From: Protea cynaroides
Lineage: Eukaryota; Streptophyta; Magnoliopsida; Proteales; Proteaceae
Direction: 5' to 3'
DNA: 64,000 bases
NCBI GenBank assembly: GCA_028583415.1
Contig: CM053276.1
Location: 63,283,510 to 63,347,509 of the forward strand
The notes under the pieces were generated by a model. The model ran no database searches, was not told where the DNA came from, and was given only the letters and a program-made list of their open reading frames with translations. Of the stretch, positions 55,729 through 64,000 are shown piece by piece. Each line of letters opens with the position of its first letter. The first letter of the stretch is position 1. Both the position numbers and the translations under genes were made by a program.

Positions 55729-56316
55729 GGACACATCCTCTGTCGTGGCGAAATGTCCTCCCTGGAACGTGATTTGCTCCCGTTGATTTGGAGATCAGAT
55801 GATTTTCTGCTGAGTCATTCGAGTAGTGGGATCTCTTTCTCAGGATTCCGTTGTCTTCCCTTTGACGGATATTTGGGGGGAGTTGGATCTCTGACTTTAT
55901 TTGATGCGGGTCCTACTTGTATGTTACAATACAGCTAGCTTGTGACATGTGGATCCATCCACCGAGGTCCACTTGAAGGGGCATTGAGACTGTGGTGGTG
56001 AAGAGCTGTCTAGGCCTCCATATAGGTAGGGAGCTGAGGCTCCCATCTTGGCGAGGCTCCAAGGTCCGCGGTGTCACGGGGTCCCTAGGCGATCGAAGGT
56101 ACGAGGCTCCAAGGTCTTATGAAGGTGATCTCGCGTGCCTTCCATGATAGCGAGACTTCGAAATTCTTTACTATCTCCATGTGTGGTTCCTGGTTCGTCC
56201 GGAGCTGCTTTCGTCTTAGTCCTCTAAGGTAGACAATGTGAGTTGGGCCCTCCTTGTTTTGACCCCGGTATAAACGTGTTGGAACCCGATTGGGGGAGAT
56301 GTATCCTCCCATATCA
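55729..56316 (-). repeat. 5' LTR of the Tat element, outer part
   Basis: Matches 9787-10333, ending TCCTCCCATATCA in both. It contains an extra block of about 50 bp (about 56112-56160) absent from the 3' LTR. Confidence 0.85.
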
Positions 56317-57400
56317 CTTGCTAATGCAAAAATATTCCTTGTAACCACTTTACATTGGAAGAAAGGGAAAGCAAGTCCATCAAAGGCCAATGGATTTATG
56401 GAAACAAGGGTTTATGGAGTGTGGACATGTTTGTTTGTAGTGTATAGGTGGCCCACTTGATTACACCACATGTAGGGGTGATGTAGCATTTATAACAGTT
56501 GGATATCTAGGAAATGGACTGCATTGACATGTGTCAAACTTTAAACTTAAATTTCATGAAATAGTCCATGTATTGGCATGAAATTTCTGTCATTCAAGCA
56601 TTGGTGTGCACCTCTTAGTAGTCTCTGTTGGTGTGCACGTGTTCAAATTTATTCTGCAAACTGATTAACTCCATTTAGATCAAAATGTGATATTTCAGCA
56701 GAAGATTTCAGGATCTATCTATCCACAAAATTTTAGTACCATCTAACAAACCACATACTAAAACTAGATGCTTATCCAACCATCTTGCAGTGTATACTAA
56801 AACTAGATGCTTATCCAACCATCTTGTAGTGCTTGTCTGTCTTGGATCCTTGAAAGTTAAAACCCCAAATCCATTGAGTTTGTTTCCATAGAATTCATGT
56901 TGGGCAACGCTTTATTCCCTCTAACATTTTCTTTCTCCCCACATGTAAGTAGCAAAAAAATAGGTCAAGGGAGGGAGGGAAGAATAGCTTTCCTTAAACG
57001 TTGGGATTTTTTTAGTATTTAATTAAATAATCTTGTAGATCTAGCTAGAAGAAGTAAAATTTATTCATTGGTTTTTTACTTTGACTAAGGAAGAGAGATA
57101 ATAGCCAATACACGAATTCGGTCAATACACTTAAGTATGGTTCAAGTAATTAGTATCAGATCGGTAAATTCTTATCGGTTTTTGATGTGGTCGCTCTTGA
57201 TCCGATACCGATTGCTGCATATTTTTTAGAATCTGATTGGCCGTTTTGAAACCCATTATTTTATTTTCTTAAATATTTCATTCCAGGTGTCCATCATCTA
57301 ATGGGTAAAGTTGTCATGCGGCAATCATCCATAGCTAATAGGAATATAAAAGTAATATTTAGTTTTTTTTTTATTAAAGTGCATCGGCACATATCCCGAT
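56317..57400. other. Spacer, possibly LINE remainder, with a 39-bp tandem duplication
   Basis: Bases 56317 to about 56400 may be the part of the LINE cut off by the Tat insertion, but the coding match is weak. A 39-bp unit (TACTAAAACTAGATGC...) is repeated at 56756-56794 and 56795-56833 with one visible difference. The rest is AT-rich and shows no gene. Confidence 0.45.
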
Positions 57401-58180
57401 GCACAGTGAGTGGCTGAGATCCTCACTGCCGCTTGACAACCAGACAAAGGATCTTTTTTTGGGATGAGATCAATTTTATATAAAAGGGCAAAAAAAATCC
57501 TCTTCAGCAGCTGGATTGCCCAGTGAGACATCCGACGACCGAGATTCAGCTACTGGAGAGGATCAGAGTTGGTAAAAAGGTGCCTTTACAACTAATGCAT
57601 TGTGAACAGCTGTGATCCTCACTGCCGCTTGACAGTTAGACAAATGATCTTTTTTGGGGATGAGATCGATTATAAAAGGGCAAAAAAAAAAAAAAAATTC
57701 CTCTAGCAGTTGGACTGCCCAGTGAGACATTCGACGGTCGAGATTCAGTTGCTGGAGAGGATCTAAGGTGGTAAAAAAGTGCATTTACATCTAATGCACT
57801 GTGAGTGGTTGGGATCCTCACTGCCGCTTGACAGCCAGATAGAGGATTTTTTTGGGGATGAGATCGATTATAAAAAAGCAAAAAAAATCCTCTTCAGCAA
57901 CTGGACTGCCCCAGTGAGACATTCGATGATCGAGAATTAGCTGTTGGAGAGGATTTGAGTCTGTAAAAAGGTGCCTTTACAACTAATGCACTGTGAGTAA
58001 CTGGGATTCTCACTGTGGCTTGACAGGATAGAGGATTTTTTTTTTTTGGGATGAGATCAATTATAAAAGGGCAAAAAAATCCTCTTTAGCAGCTGGACTG
58101 CCTAGTGAAACATCCTACGGCTGAGATTCAGCAGCTGGAGAGGATCCGAGTCAGTGAAAAGGTGTCTTTACAACTATGTG
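57401..58180. repeat. Four tandem units of 192-199 bp upstream of CRR2, each with a hairpin
   Basis: Units start at 57401, 57597, 57796 and 57988 with GCACAGTGAG, GCATTGTGAA, GCACTGTGAG and GCACTGTGAG, and each continues with GATCCTCACTGCCGCTTGAC or a variant. Each unit holds an inverted repeat: AGGATYTTTTTT, about 30 bases, then AAAAAAATCCT. The A-runs vary from 7 to 16. The array ends about 460 bp before the CRR2 start codon. Confidence 0.85.
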
Positions 58181-58196
58181 CGAACACAACCTTATA

Positions 58197-58446
58197 TGGT
58201 GGATCCGCATCCTCTCCTCCCAGTGGTTTTGGGAGGACAGTGGTAACCTGCCTTGAATGGCTGCCACGTGGCTTTTGGTGAATTCGAGACCCACGTCCGA
58301 GCCGACACCCAGCCGACAAGCCGAGCCGACAGGGGATGTCGGCTCAGACGTGGGTCTCGGATTCACCCGAGAACCATGTGGCGGTCATCCGAGATAGGTT
58401 GCCGCGTCCTCCCAGAACCATTGGGAGGAGACGACGTCCGCACCAC
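58197..58446. mobile_element. Fold-back (MITE-like) element with about 110-bp arms
   Basis: The left arm (58197-58307) and right arm (58337-58446) are imperfect reverse complements: CTCCTCCCA.TGGTT.TGGG, GAGACCCACGTC and GAGCCGACA pair with their complements, leaving a 29-base loop. It is GC-rich compared with its surroundings. The left arm contains a perfect G-box palindrome GCCACGTGGC (58263-58272); the right arm has CCATGTGG there. No clear TSD was found. It lies about 190 bp upstream of the CRR2 ATG and may be part of its promoter. Confidence 0.75.
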
Positions 58447-58639
58447 TCCTTTTACAAAGTGAATCAACTGGGGATCGACGGAAGCCGCTCAACATTCGTT
58501 GCTAAGCCGATGGAATGAATAGGGAAACGCGCAATAGCTCCGATTAAAGTCCGTGAAACGCTGAAAGCCTGTAAGTGAAAGAACCACAAGAAAAATTTGA
58601 ACCCTCAACAAATGAAACCTTAAGCAGGTCCAATTTATC

Positions 58640-60583
58640 ATGTTGACGTTTCAAACTCCCCCAACCCTTCAGCTGTCTTTCGCGCCGAAACAGTCACCCC
58701 AGATTGCCTTTTCATCCAAGAATGCCTCACTCGCGTTACAAAATTCAAACAATAATCAATTAATCCAATCTCTCTGCAAGCAAGGCAACCTCAAACAAGC
58801 TCTTCGAATCCTCCCCAATGAATCCAAACCTACACAGCAGACATACGAGTTCTTAATCCTCTCTTGCATAGGTCGGAACTCTCTGTCCGACGGTTTAGAT
58901 GTTCATCGTCATATTGTTGAAAATGGATTTGATCAAGATCCATTTTTGGCGACCAAACTCATTAATATGTATTCCCATTTTAACTCCATTGATAATGCCC
59001 GTTACGTTTTCGATAAAACTCGTGAGAGAACAGTATTTGTGTGGAATGCACTCATTAGAGCGCTTGCGTTGGCGGGTCGTGGGGAGGAAGCGCTTTCTCT
59101 CTATGGTCAGATGAACCAAAATGGGATTCCTTCTGATCGGTTCACTTACCCATATATACTTAAGGCCTGTGTCTCATCATCATACTCTTCAATTTCGTTG
59201 CTGCACAAAGTGAAAGAGATCCATGGTCACATTTTAAGACATGGTTTTGAATCTCATGTTCATGTTGCAACTACTTTGGTGGATGTGTATGCAAGATATG
59301 GCTATGTTGCTCAGGCAGCACAATTGTTTGATGAGATGCCTGAGAGAAATGTGGTCTCTTGGAGTGCCATGATTGCATGCTATGCGAAGAATGGAAGACC
59401 TTCTGAGGCTTTAGAGTTATTTCGTGAGATGATAGCCAAAACCCAAAGTGATGTTCCAAATTCAGTAACTATGGTTAGTGTTCTTCAAGCTTGTGCAGCT
59501 TTGGCTGCTTTGGGACAAGTGAAGTTGATGCATGGTTATGTCCTTCGAAGGGGTCTTGACTCGATCCTGCCAGTGATAAATGCCCTTGTGTCCACATATG
59601 CAAAATGTGGTTGTCTAGAGATTGCACTTCGTGTCTTTGATCGGATGAATAGAAGAGATGTTGTTTCTTGGAATTCAATGATCTCAGGTTATGGGCTTCA
59701 TGGTTTTGGGGTGGAAGCAGTTCAGGTTTTCCGAAGGATGATTGGAAGTGGCATCTCACCCAGTTCCATTACATTTGTGAGTGTTTTGGGAGCTTGCAGC
59801 CACATTGGGCTTGTTGATGAGGGGAAGAAATTGTTCAAATCTATGGTTTCTCAACATGGGATATTCCCTAGTGCAGAGCACTATGCTTGTTTGGTGGATC
59901 TTCTAGGGCGTGCTGGCAGGTTAGAAGAAGCCATCAGGATTATAGAGGAGATGCGGATTGAACCAGGACCAACTGTTTGGGGTTCTCTTCTTGGTGCCTG
60001 TAGGATTCATTGTAATGTCGAGCTTGCAGAGAGAGCTACACATCGGCTCATCAAGCTTGAGCCTACAAATGCAGGTAATTATGTACTTTTAGCAGATACA
60101 TATGCAGAAGCTAAGAAGTGGGATGAAGTTAGTAGAGTTAAGAAGCTTCTGGAAGCTCAAGGATTACAAAAAGTCCCTGGTTGTAGTTGGATTGAAATAA
60201 AGAAGAAGATATACTCATTTATCTCTGTCGATGAAATAAACTCACAGATAGAACAGCTCCATGCTTTGTTGGTCCAGTTGGTAATGGAGATGAAGGAGAA
60301 AGGTTATGTTCCAGAAACCAAGTTTGTGCTCTATGAGCTTGATCAGTCAGAAAAGGAACAAATTGTATTGGGCCACAGTGAGAAGCTGGCAGTTGCCTTT
60401 GGACTCATCAACACTAGTAAGGGTGAAACAATTCGGATTAGCAAGAACCTTAGGTTGTGTGAAGATTGCCATTCTTTTACCAAATTCGTTACCAAGTTTA
60501 CAGAGAGAGATATTCTTGTTCGAGATGTAAACCGTTTCCACCACTTCAGGGATGGAATTTGTTCATGTGGGGATTATTGGTAA
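58640..60583 (+). CDS. CRR2: Pentatricopeptide repeat protein CRR2 (PLS class, E/DYW), complete
   Basis: An intronless 647-residue protein close in length and sequence to Arabidopsis CRR2 (At3g46790), the plastid factor needed to cut the rps7-ndhB precursor RNA so that ndhB is made for the NADH dehydrogenase-like complex. Shared blocks include NNNQLIQSLCKQGNLKQALR, VHRHIVENGFDQDPFLATKL, VFDKTRERTVFVWNAL, NVVSWSAMIACYAKNGRPSE and LGACRIHCNVELAERA. The first ~35 residues are Ser/Pro-rich without acidic residues, as in a plastid transit peptide. PPR motifs fill about residues 65-480, followed by E motifs and a DYW domain with the HSE deaminase-like signature (GHSEKLAVAFGL), LCEDCHS and the C-terminal end CSCGDYW. 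The ATG at 58640 gives the family N-terminus. No frameshift or missing zinc ligand is seen. Confidence 0.96.
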   Translation: MLTFQTPPTLQLSFAPKQSPQIAFSSKNASLALQNSNNNQLIQSLCKQGNLKQALRILPNESKPTQQTYEFLILSCIGRNSLSDGLDVHRHIVENGFDQDPFLATKLINMYSHFNSIDNARYVFDKTRERTVFVWNALIRALALAGRGEEALSLYGQMNQNGIPSDRFTYPYILKACVSSSYSSISLLHKVKEIHGHILRHGFESHVHVATTLVDVYARYGYVAQAAQLFDEMPERNVVSWSAMIACYAKNGRPSEALELFREMIAKTQSDVPNSVTMVSVLQACAALAALGQVKLMHGYVLRRGLDSILPVINALVSTYAKCGCLEIALRVFDRMNRRDVVSWNSMISGYGLHGFGVEAVQVFRRMIGSGISPSSITFVSVLGACSHIGLVDEGKKLFKSMVSQHGIFPSAEHYACLVDLLGRAGRLEEAIRIIEEMRIEPGPTVWGSLLGACRIHCNVELAERATHRLIKLEPTNAGNYVLLADTYAEAKKWDEVSRVKKLLEAQGLQKVPGCSWIEIKKKIYSFISVDEINSQIEQLHALLVQLVMEMKEKGYVPETKFVLYELDQSEKEQIVLGHSEKLAVAFGLINTSKGETIRISKNLRLCEDCHSFTKFVTKFTERDILVRDVNRFHHFRDGICSCGDYW

Positions 60584-60663
60584 GCTATATTCTTGTTCGA
60601 GATGTAAACCGTTTCCACCACTTCAGGGATGGAATTTGTTCATGTGGGGATTATTGGTAAGCT
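60511..60663. repeat. 77-bp tandem duplication of the CRR2 3' end, including the stop codon
   Basis: Copy 1 (60511-60587) encodes the last 23 residues of CRR2 plus TAA; copy 2 (60588-60663) repeats it almost exactly, so a second DYW-TAA end stands in the 3' UTR. Because copy 1 retains the stop, the protein is unchanged. Near-identity points to a recent event. Confidence 0.95.
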
Positions 60664-62219
60664 CACTCAAAAATATTTTCTTTTTCAGAGGCTTGAATCT
60701 TGTGAAATTCTAATTGAAGAGGAGAGATTTTTAAGATGTATAATTGTACAGTGTTGATTTCAGGCAGAAAGTGAGAGTTTAACATCAACAATTTAAATAT
60801 CTACCATGTAATACTTTTTTTCTCTTACAAAAATGTTATATCTTTAAGCTGTTTGTATTGAAATGGCATGATGGATTTTCCTACTCTATGTGGATCATTT
60901 GCTCGTCTGTATCGACCATCCAATTGATGGGCAGCCCCTCTTGATGCATTTTGCTTCAAGTATATTATCATAATACTCCAGATCGAGATTTTTGTTATCT
61001 ACAGTATTGGTCATAATAATTTTTTTAAAAGAAGGAGAATATATGTACACCAAGGAATAGCATCTTTCTAGACTAATTCTTAAAGTCAGGGTGAATGAAC
61101 ATTTTTTGTATTCTCAGTATCAGAGACCAAAAAAAAAAAAAAAAACATATTTTCTGTGTCACTGTGAGCTGCAATTCCTTGGGGAAACCATTAATCATTC
61201 GCAAAGAAAAACATTAGAAGTCAATTGTGTGCAATGGAAACAAACATATGGATCTTTATCGTAACATGTCTCTACTTTATGACCTGTGGCTTATCTTCAC
61301 GTGAACTACTGCATCCATCGTTGCTTTCTTGCGTCTGATTTTGTGGTGAAACAGCATTAGGTCATAGTTCACAGAAGATTGATCTTTCATACTCCTGATG
61401 AACTGAAGGAGAAACAATTTCATTTGTCTTTATGGCGATCCTAGGTCCATTTCGTTTCGACCAATTCTACCAATGGTCAGGCTGTGGATGTATTCAATAA
61501 AGTTGTGATTCCACAAGGTCTCCTCATCCTCCTTGATGGGAGGGTATGTATGAGCAATTGATGATAAAAAAATAAGTGAAACAGAGTTGTTGAGAAAGCA
61601 TAGAGATTGTGATTTATAACATGGTCAGAGACATGACAGCGTGGTGGAAGAAAATCAGAACATATTCTCAAATTTATTGAGCTTCTTTGCCTTTTGCTTG
61701 GACCTAATAAATAATACGAGAAAACATATGCACTTTTGCAATTGATGGTTACGATGTGCAGTTGGAAACTCCTTTAGCCTTGAAGTCTTACTAAGAAAAA
61801 TTGAACCAGTAGTTTGAGACAACTTTAAGAGTACTGGGAAATATGAAGAACAAAAACTGAATGAACCAGTAGTTTGGCCACTGAATGTGATCCCCATGTG
61901 CATCAGGACTCCACCCAAATTTATAGATGGTGGTCTTTTGAAGTATGGTTGCCTTCTGAGCTGCATTTTCCAACTGATAAATGAAGCTTTTACGTCCTTT
62001 GTTAATGATCATTGAATGATCAAAATAAATATAAAAGAAAAATTGCCAAATGATAATTGTAACAAATAGAAAAATGAAAAAGAAGAAGCAGGAGAGAGCA
62101 TCAATGTGTATTCCTCTCCGTGTAAGTGTCATTATTTATAGACAAAATAAAATGGGTAAAGTAATAGATCTAGGACCCACAAGATAAAAAATCCTAGTTA
62201 CAAAGTAAATAAAAGTTCC
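60664..62219. other. CRR2 3' flank; no gene seen
   Basis: AT-rich sequence with A-runs (61129-61145). Minus-strand open frames at 61477-62132 are short and match nothing known to me. Confidence 0.5.
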
Positions 62220-62361
62220 ACATGTCAACATGATAAGGACTCTCATGACTAAAAGGATTAAGAAACACATGTCAACATGATAAGGACTCTCATGAATAAA
62301 AGGATTAAGAAAAGCAATCATATTCAAATAAAGAAAAGCAATCATATTCTAATAAAGAAAA
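62220..62361. repeat. Adjacent tandem repeats: 47 bp x2 and 24 bp x2
   Basis: A 47-bp unit starting ACATGTCAACATGATAAGG occurs at 62220-62266 and 62267-62313; it is followed by a 24-bp unit starting GCAATCATATTC at 62314-62337 and 62338-62361. Copies within each pair are nearly identical. Confidence 0.9.
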
Positions 62362-64000
62362 GCAGTCCTTTTTTAATTAAGGAAAAGGGAACTCTACAAG
62401 ATAGGGTGGAGTTCCAGTTAATTTAAGAGAGTAAAAGAGGATAAGAGATAAGAAACTAATTCTCTACTACTACTTGTCTAATTAATCAATATTATATTCT
62501 AAAGCAATTTTGACACATCTGGAATAGGTCTACTGATGCGGTGTATCCACCTGATCCAACAACTAGCCCTTTACATAGGCCTGATCAGTACTTTTCCAAG
62601 ATGTACCCTCGTAAAGGAACTGCCCCCAAGTCCAATACCAAGCCCATAGCCTAGCCTGGCCTAGTTCAGACCAACCCATTTCAGTTAGCACTATTCACGA
62701 GTTAATGTTCACGTGAATAATACTAAAGTTATCCTAGAAGTTTCTACAACTTCCATCTTCTAGCAACCTCTATTTTTATAGACCTCCCCTGCAGTTTGAT
62801 GAAATGTTACAAAACCACCATTAAATTTGAAAAATACATGGAACACCCCTTTGACACACTTTTTTAAGTTGATTTATAAACGGACCATTATGCCCTTACC
62901 CAATTTACTTCAGTAGACCATTTACTTCAGTAGACCATTATACCCATCTGTTTCATCTTTTTCATCTTCTTCAATGATTGTAACTTTTACTCCAACTCTT
63001 TATCTCTAGACCACCATAGCCACCACCACCACTGCAGCCCCCGCCATCACCAATATACCATTTTCGGTGATCAACTGAATCGATTGTTAAGACTGAATAG
63101 ATTTGGTAGACCGATTTTCTAATTCAAAGGTCACAACTGAATCAATCGTCGTTCCTTTGTTTACCGTTCGATTCAATTCTGAAATATGGATAATATCAGT
63201 TTGCTAATAACCATTGATGCTGATGGGGGATTTCCTGTTAGTGTTCACATTGCATTTCAAATAAGGACGAATGCTGAATTCTAGATAAACAATGTTTTAT
63301 TTATTCATGGTACTCATTGCTGGCAAGCCCTAGACTTAGATTTAACAAATGTCTCTATTGGCAGTTACAACAAGTGACAATGGTATCAAGGTTTTGGCGA
63401 ACACTAAAGGACAACGCCTCGTAAGGATGCTAGAAAGCACGATGAGAGAGAAACGAAGCATCTAGAATCCCTAAAAGGAGCAGATTCACGTCTTCATCTC
63501 TTCCAGATCGATTGGATGTCGTTCCCTCCTCGCCGATATCAATGGCACAAGTGGAGGGTTGAGGTGAGGTTTGGACACTTTAGATGCAGAGTTCGTGAGA
63601 ATGGTGAGTTAAAAGATGAAGTTTGGACACTTCAGATCTGGGTTTTCGGCCGTTCAATTTTCAATTGGCCACCGGGTATTTGAAGACCTACCAAAAACGA
63701 CCTTTCCCTTCAAATATTAGCTCAATCAGCGTTGCAAATTTGAAGAAAATGCAGTCTAAAAATGGTTGCACGTTGGGAAGATGAAAATGAAATCCTACCA
63801 CATTAGATTTCAATTCCCAGCCATCCAATTTTCATCAGCATACCGGCTTTAAAGACCTAGTAGAAATGACTTCGTCCTCCGAATATCAACTTGATCAAGG
63901 CTGTAGATTTGAATAAATTTTAGTTTGAAGATTAGAACCCCCACAAACCCTAAATTCTTCACAAACTATTGAATAGAACCGGCTTCCCCTGCCGCCCAAG
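62362..64000. other. Right-hand spacer; no assured gene
   Basis: Bases 62535-62660 on the plus strand could encode YPPDPTTSPLHRPDQYFSKM followed by a basic tail and TAG, after a possible acceptor ending ATAG; I do not recognise it. TGGTATCAAGGT at 63391-63402 resembles a damaged primer-binding site, so a decayed LTR may end just before it. Two loosely similar stretches lie at about 63647-63760 and 63830-63935. Nothing else is evident. Confidence 0.3.

Larger units (their letters stand above)
9505..56316 (-). mobile_element. Tat-lineage Ty3/gypsy retrotransposon, host of the whole nest
   Basis: The LTRs are at 9505-10333 (3' LTR) and 55729-56316 plus 41298-41590 (5' LTR, split by S4). The flanks CTAGC (9500-9504) and CTTGC (56317-56321) form a near-matching TSD. 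From right to left the element has a PBS-like site (about 41285-41297), gag (41078-41297 and 22331-24439), protease, reverse transcriptase, RNase H, a second RNase H, integrase, a tandem-repeat region, and an antisense ORF before the 3' LTR. The second RNase H and the antisense ORF after pol are known marks of the Tat lineage. The own sequence is interrupted by S1, S2, composite A and S4. Many stops and altered catalytic residues make it inactive. Confidence 0.85.

Noticed and set aside
56085..56390. Minus-strand open frame as a gene
   Set aside because: Most of it lies within the Tat 5' LTR; the rest may be LINE debris.
63391..63402. Primer-binding site of a Copia element (TGGTATCAAGGT)
   Set aside because: Only the first eight bases match the usual site and no LTR pair or pol sequence is nearby; mentioned only as a possibility.
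63647..63935. Direct repeat of about 100 bp
   Set aside because: Similarity between the two stretches is too loose by eye to call a repeat with confidence.
1..64000. tRNA or rRNA genes, CRISPR arrays, bacterial-type operons
   Set aside because: Nothing with cloverleaf-like boxes, rRNA cores or regularly spaced repeats with unique spacers was seen; the DNA is plant nuclear.

Overview
This is nuclear DNA of a flowering plant. Evidence: an AVT6E-type amino-acid transporter, an ortholog of the plastid PPR-DYW editing/processing factor CRR2, and plant-specific Ty3/gypsy lineages (Tat, Athila, Tekay chromovirus), plus PIF/Harbinger, LINE and MITE remnants. The species cannot be fixed from the sequence. 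One 500-base run of N (33517-34016) is a scaffold gap.

Layout: 1-3884 is the right part of a decayed PIF/Harbinger transposon (minus strand). 3895-5823 is the AVT6E gene (plus; 5'UTR intron, one coding exon). 5824-8139 is non-genic with one tandem duplication. 8140-9504 is the 3' part of a LINE (RNase H end, minus) split by a MITE. 9505-56316 is a 46.8-kb nest that began as a single Tat-lineage gypsy element (minus) inserted into the LINE. 56317-58639 is the upstream region of CRR2 with a four-unit tandem repeat and a fold-back element. 58640-60583 is CRR2 (plus, intronless). 60664-64000 holds no recognised gene.

The nest can be unpacked by target-site duplications (TSDs) read directly. Tat: CTAGC/CTTGC. 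Inside Tat: solo Tekay LTR S1 (14744-16972, TGGGG), solo LTR S2 (17227-19509, CTCTA), an Athila-type composite A (24440-41077, GTTGT), and solo LTR S4 (41591-42397 plus 54317-55728, GGACA). Inside A: a second Athila-type element B (27287 to the gap) and solo LTR S3 (38730-41018, TTATT). Inside S4: a full-length Tekay chromovirus F (42398-54316, ATAGA/GCAGA). Without the nest, AVT6E and CRR2 would be near neighbours on the same strand.

The most unusual material is in the Tekay family. Its ~2.2-2.3 kb LTRs carry (i) a putative terminal exon, 134 nt in five of six copies, ending in a C-E-C-x2-C motif, and (ii) two clusters of a short CGACC/ACCGGT-type motif whose sequence differs between copies but is shared by both clusters of one copy. 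The full-length element F also carries an antisense, apparently intron-containing ORF between its 5' LTR and gag, whose upstream region has the same motif. Together these suggest a self-recognition or self-regulation module; this is inference. A second notable structure is a ~1.75-kb near-perfect palindrome of two head-to-head LTRs (24440-26186).
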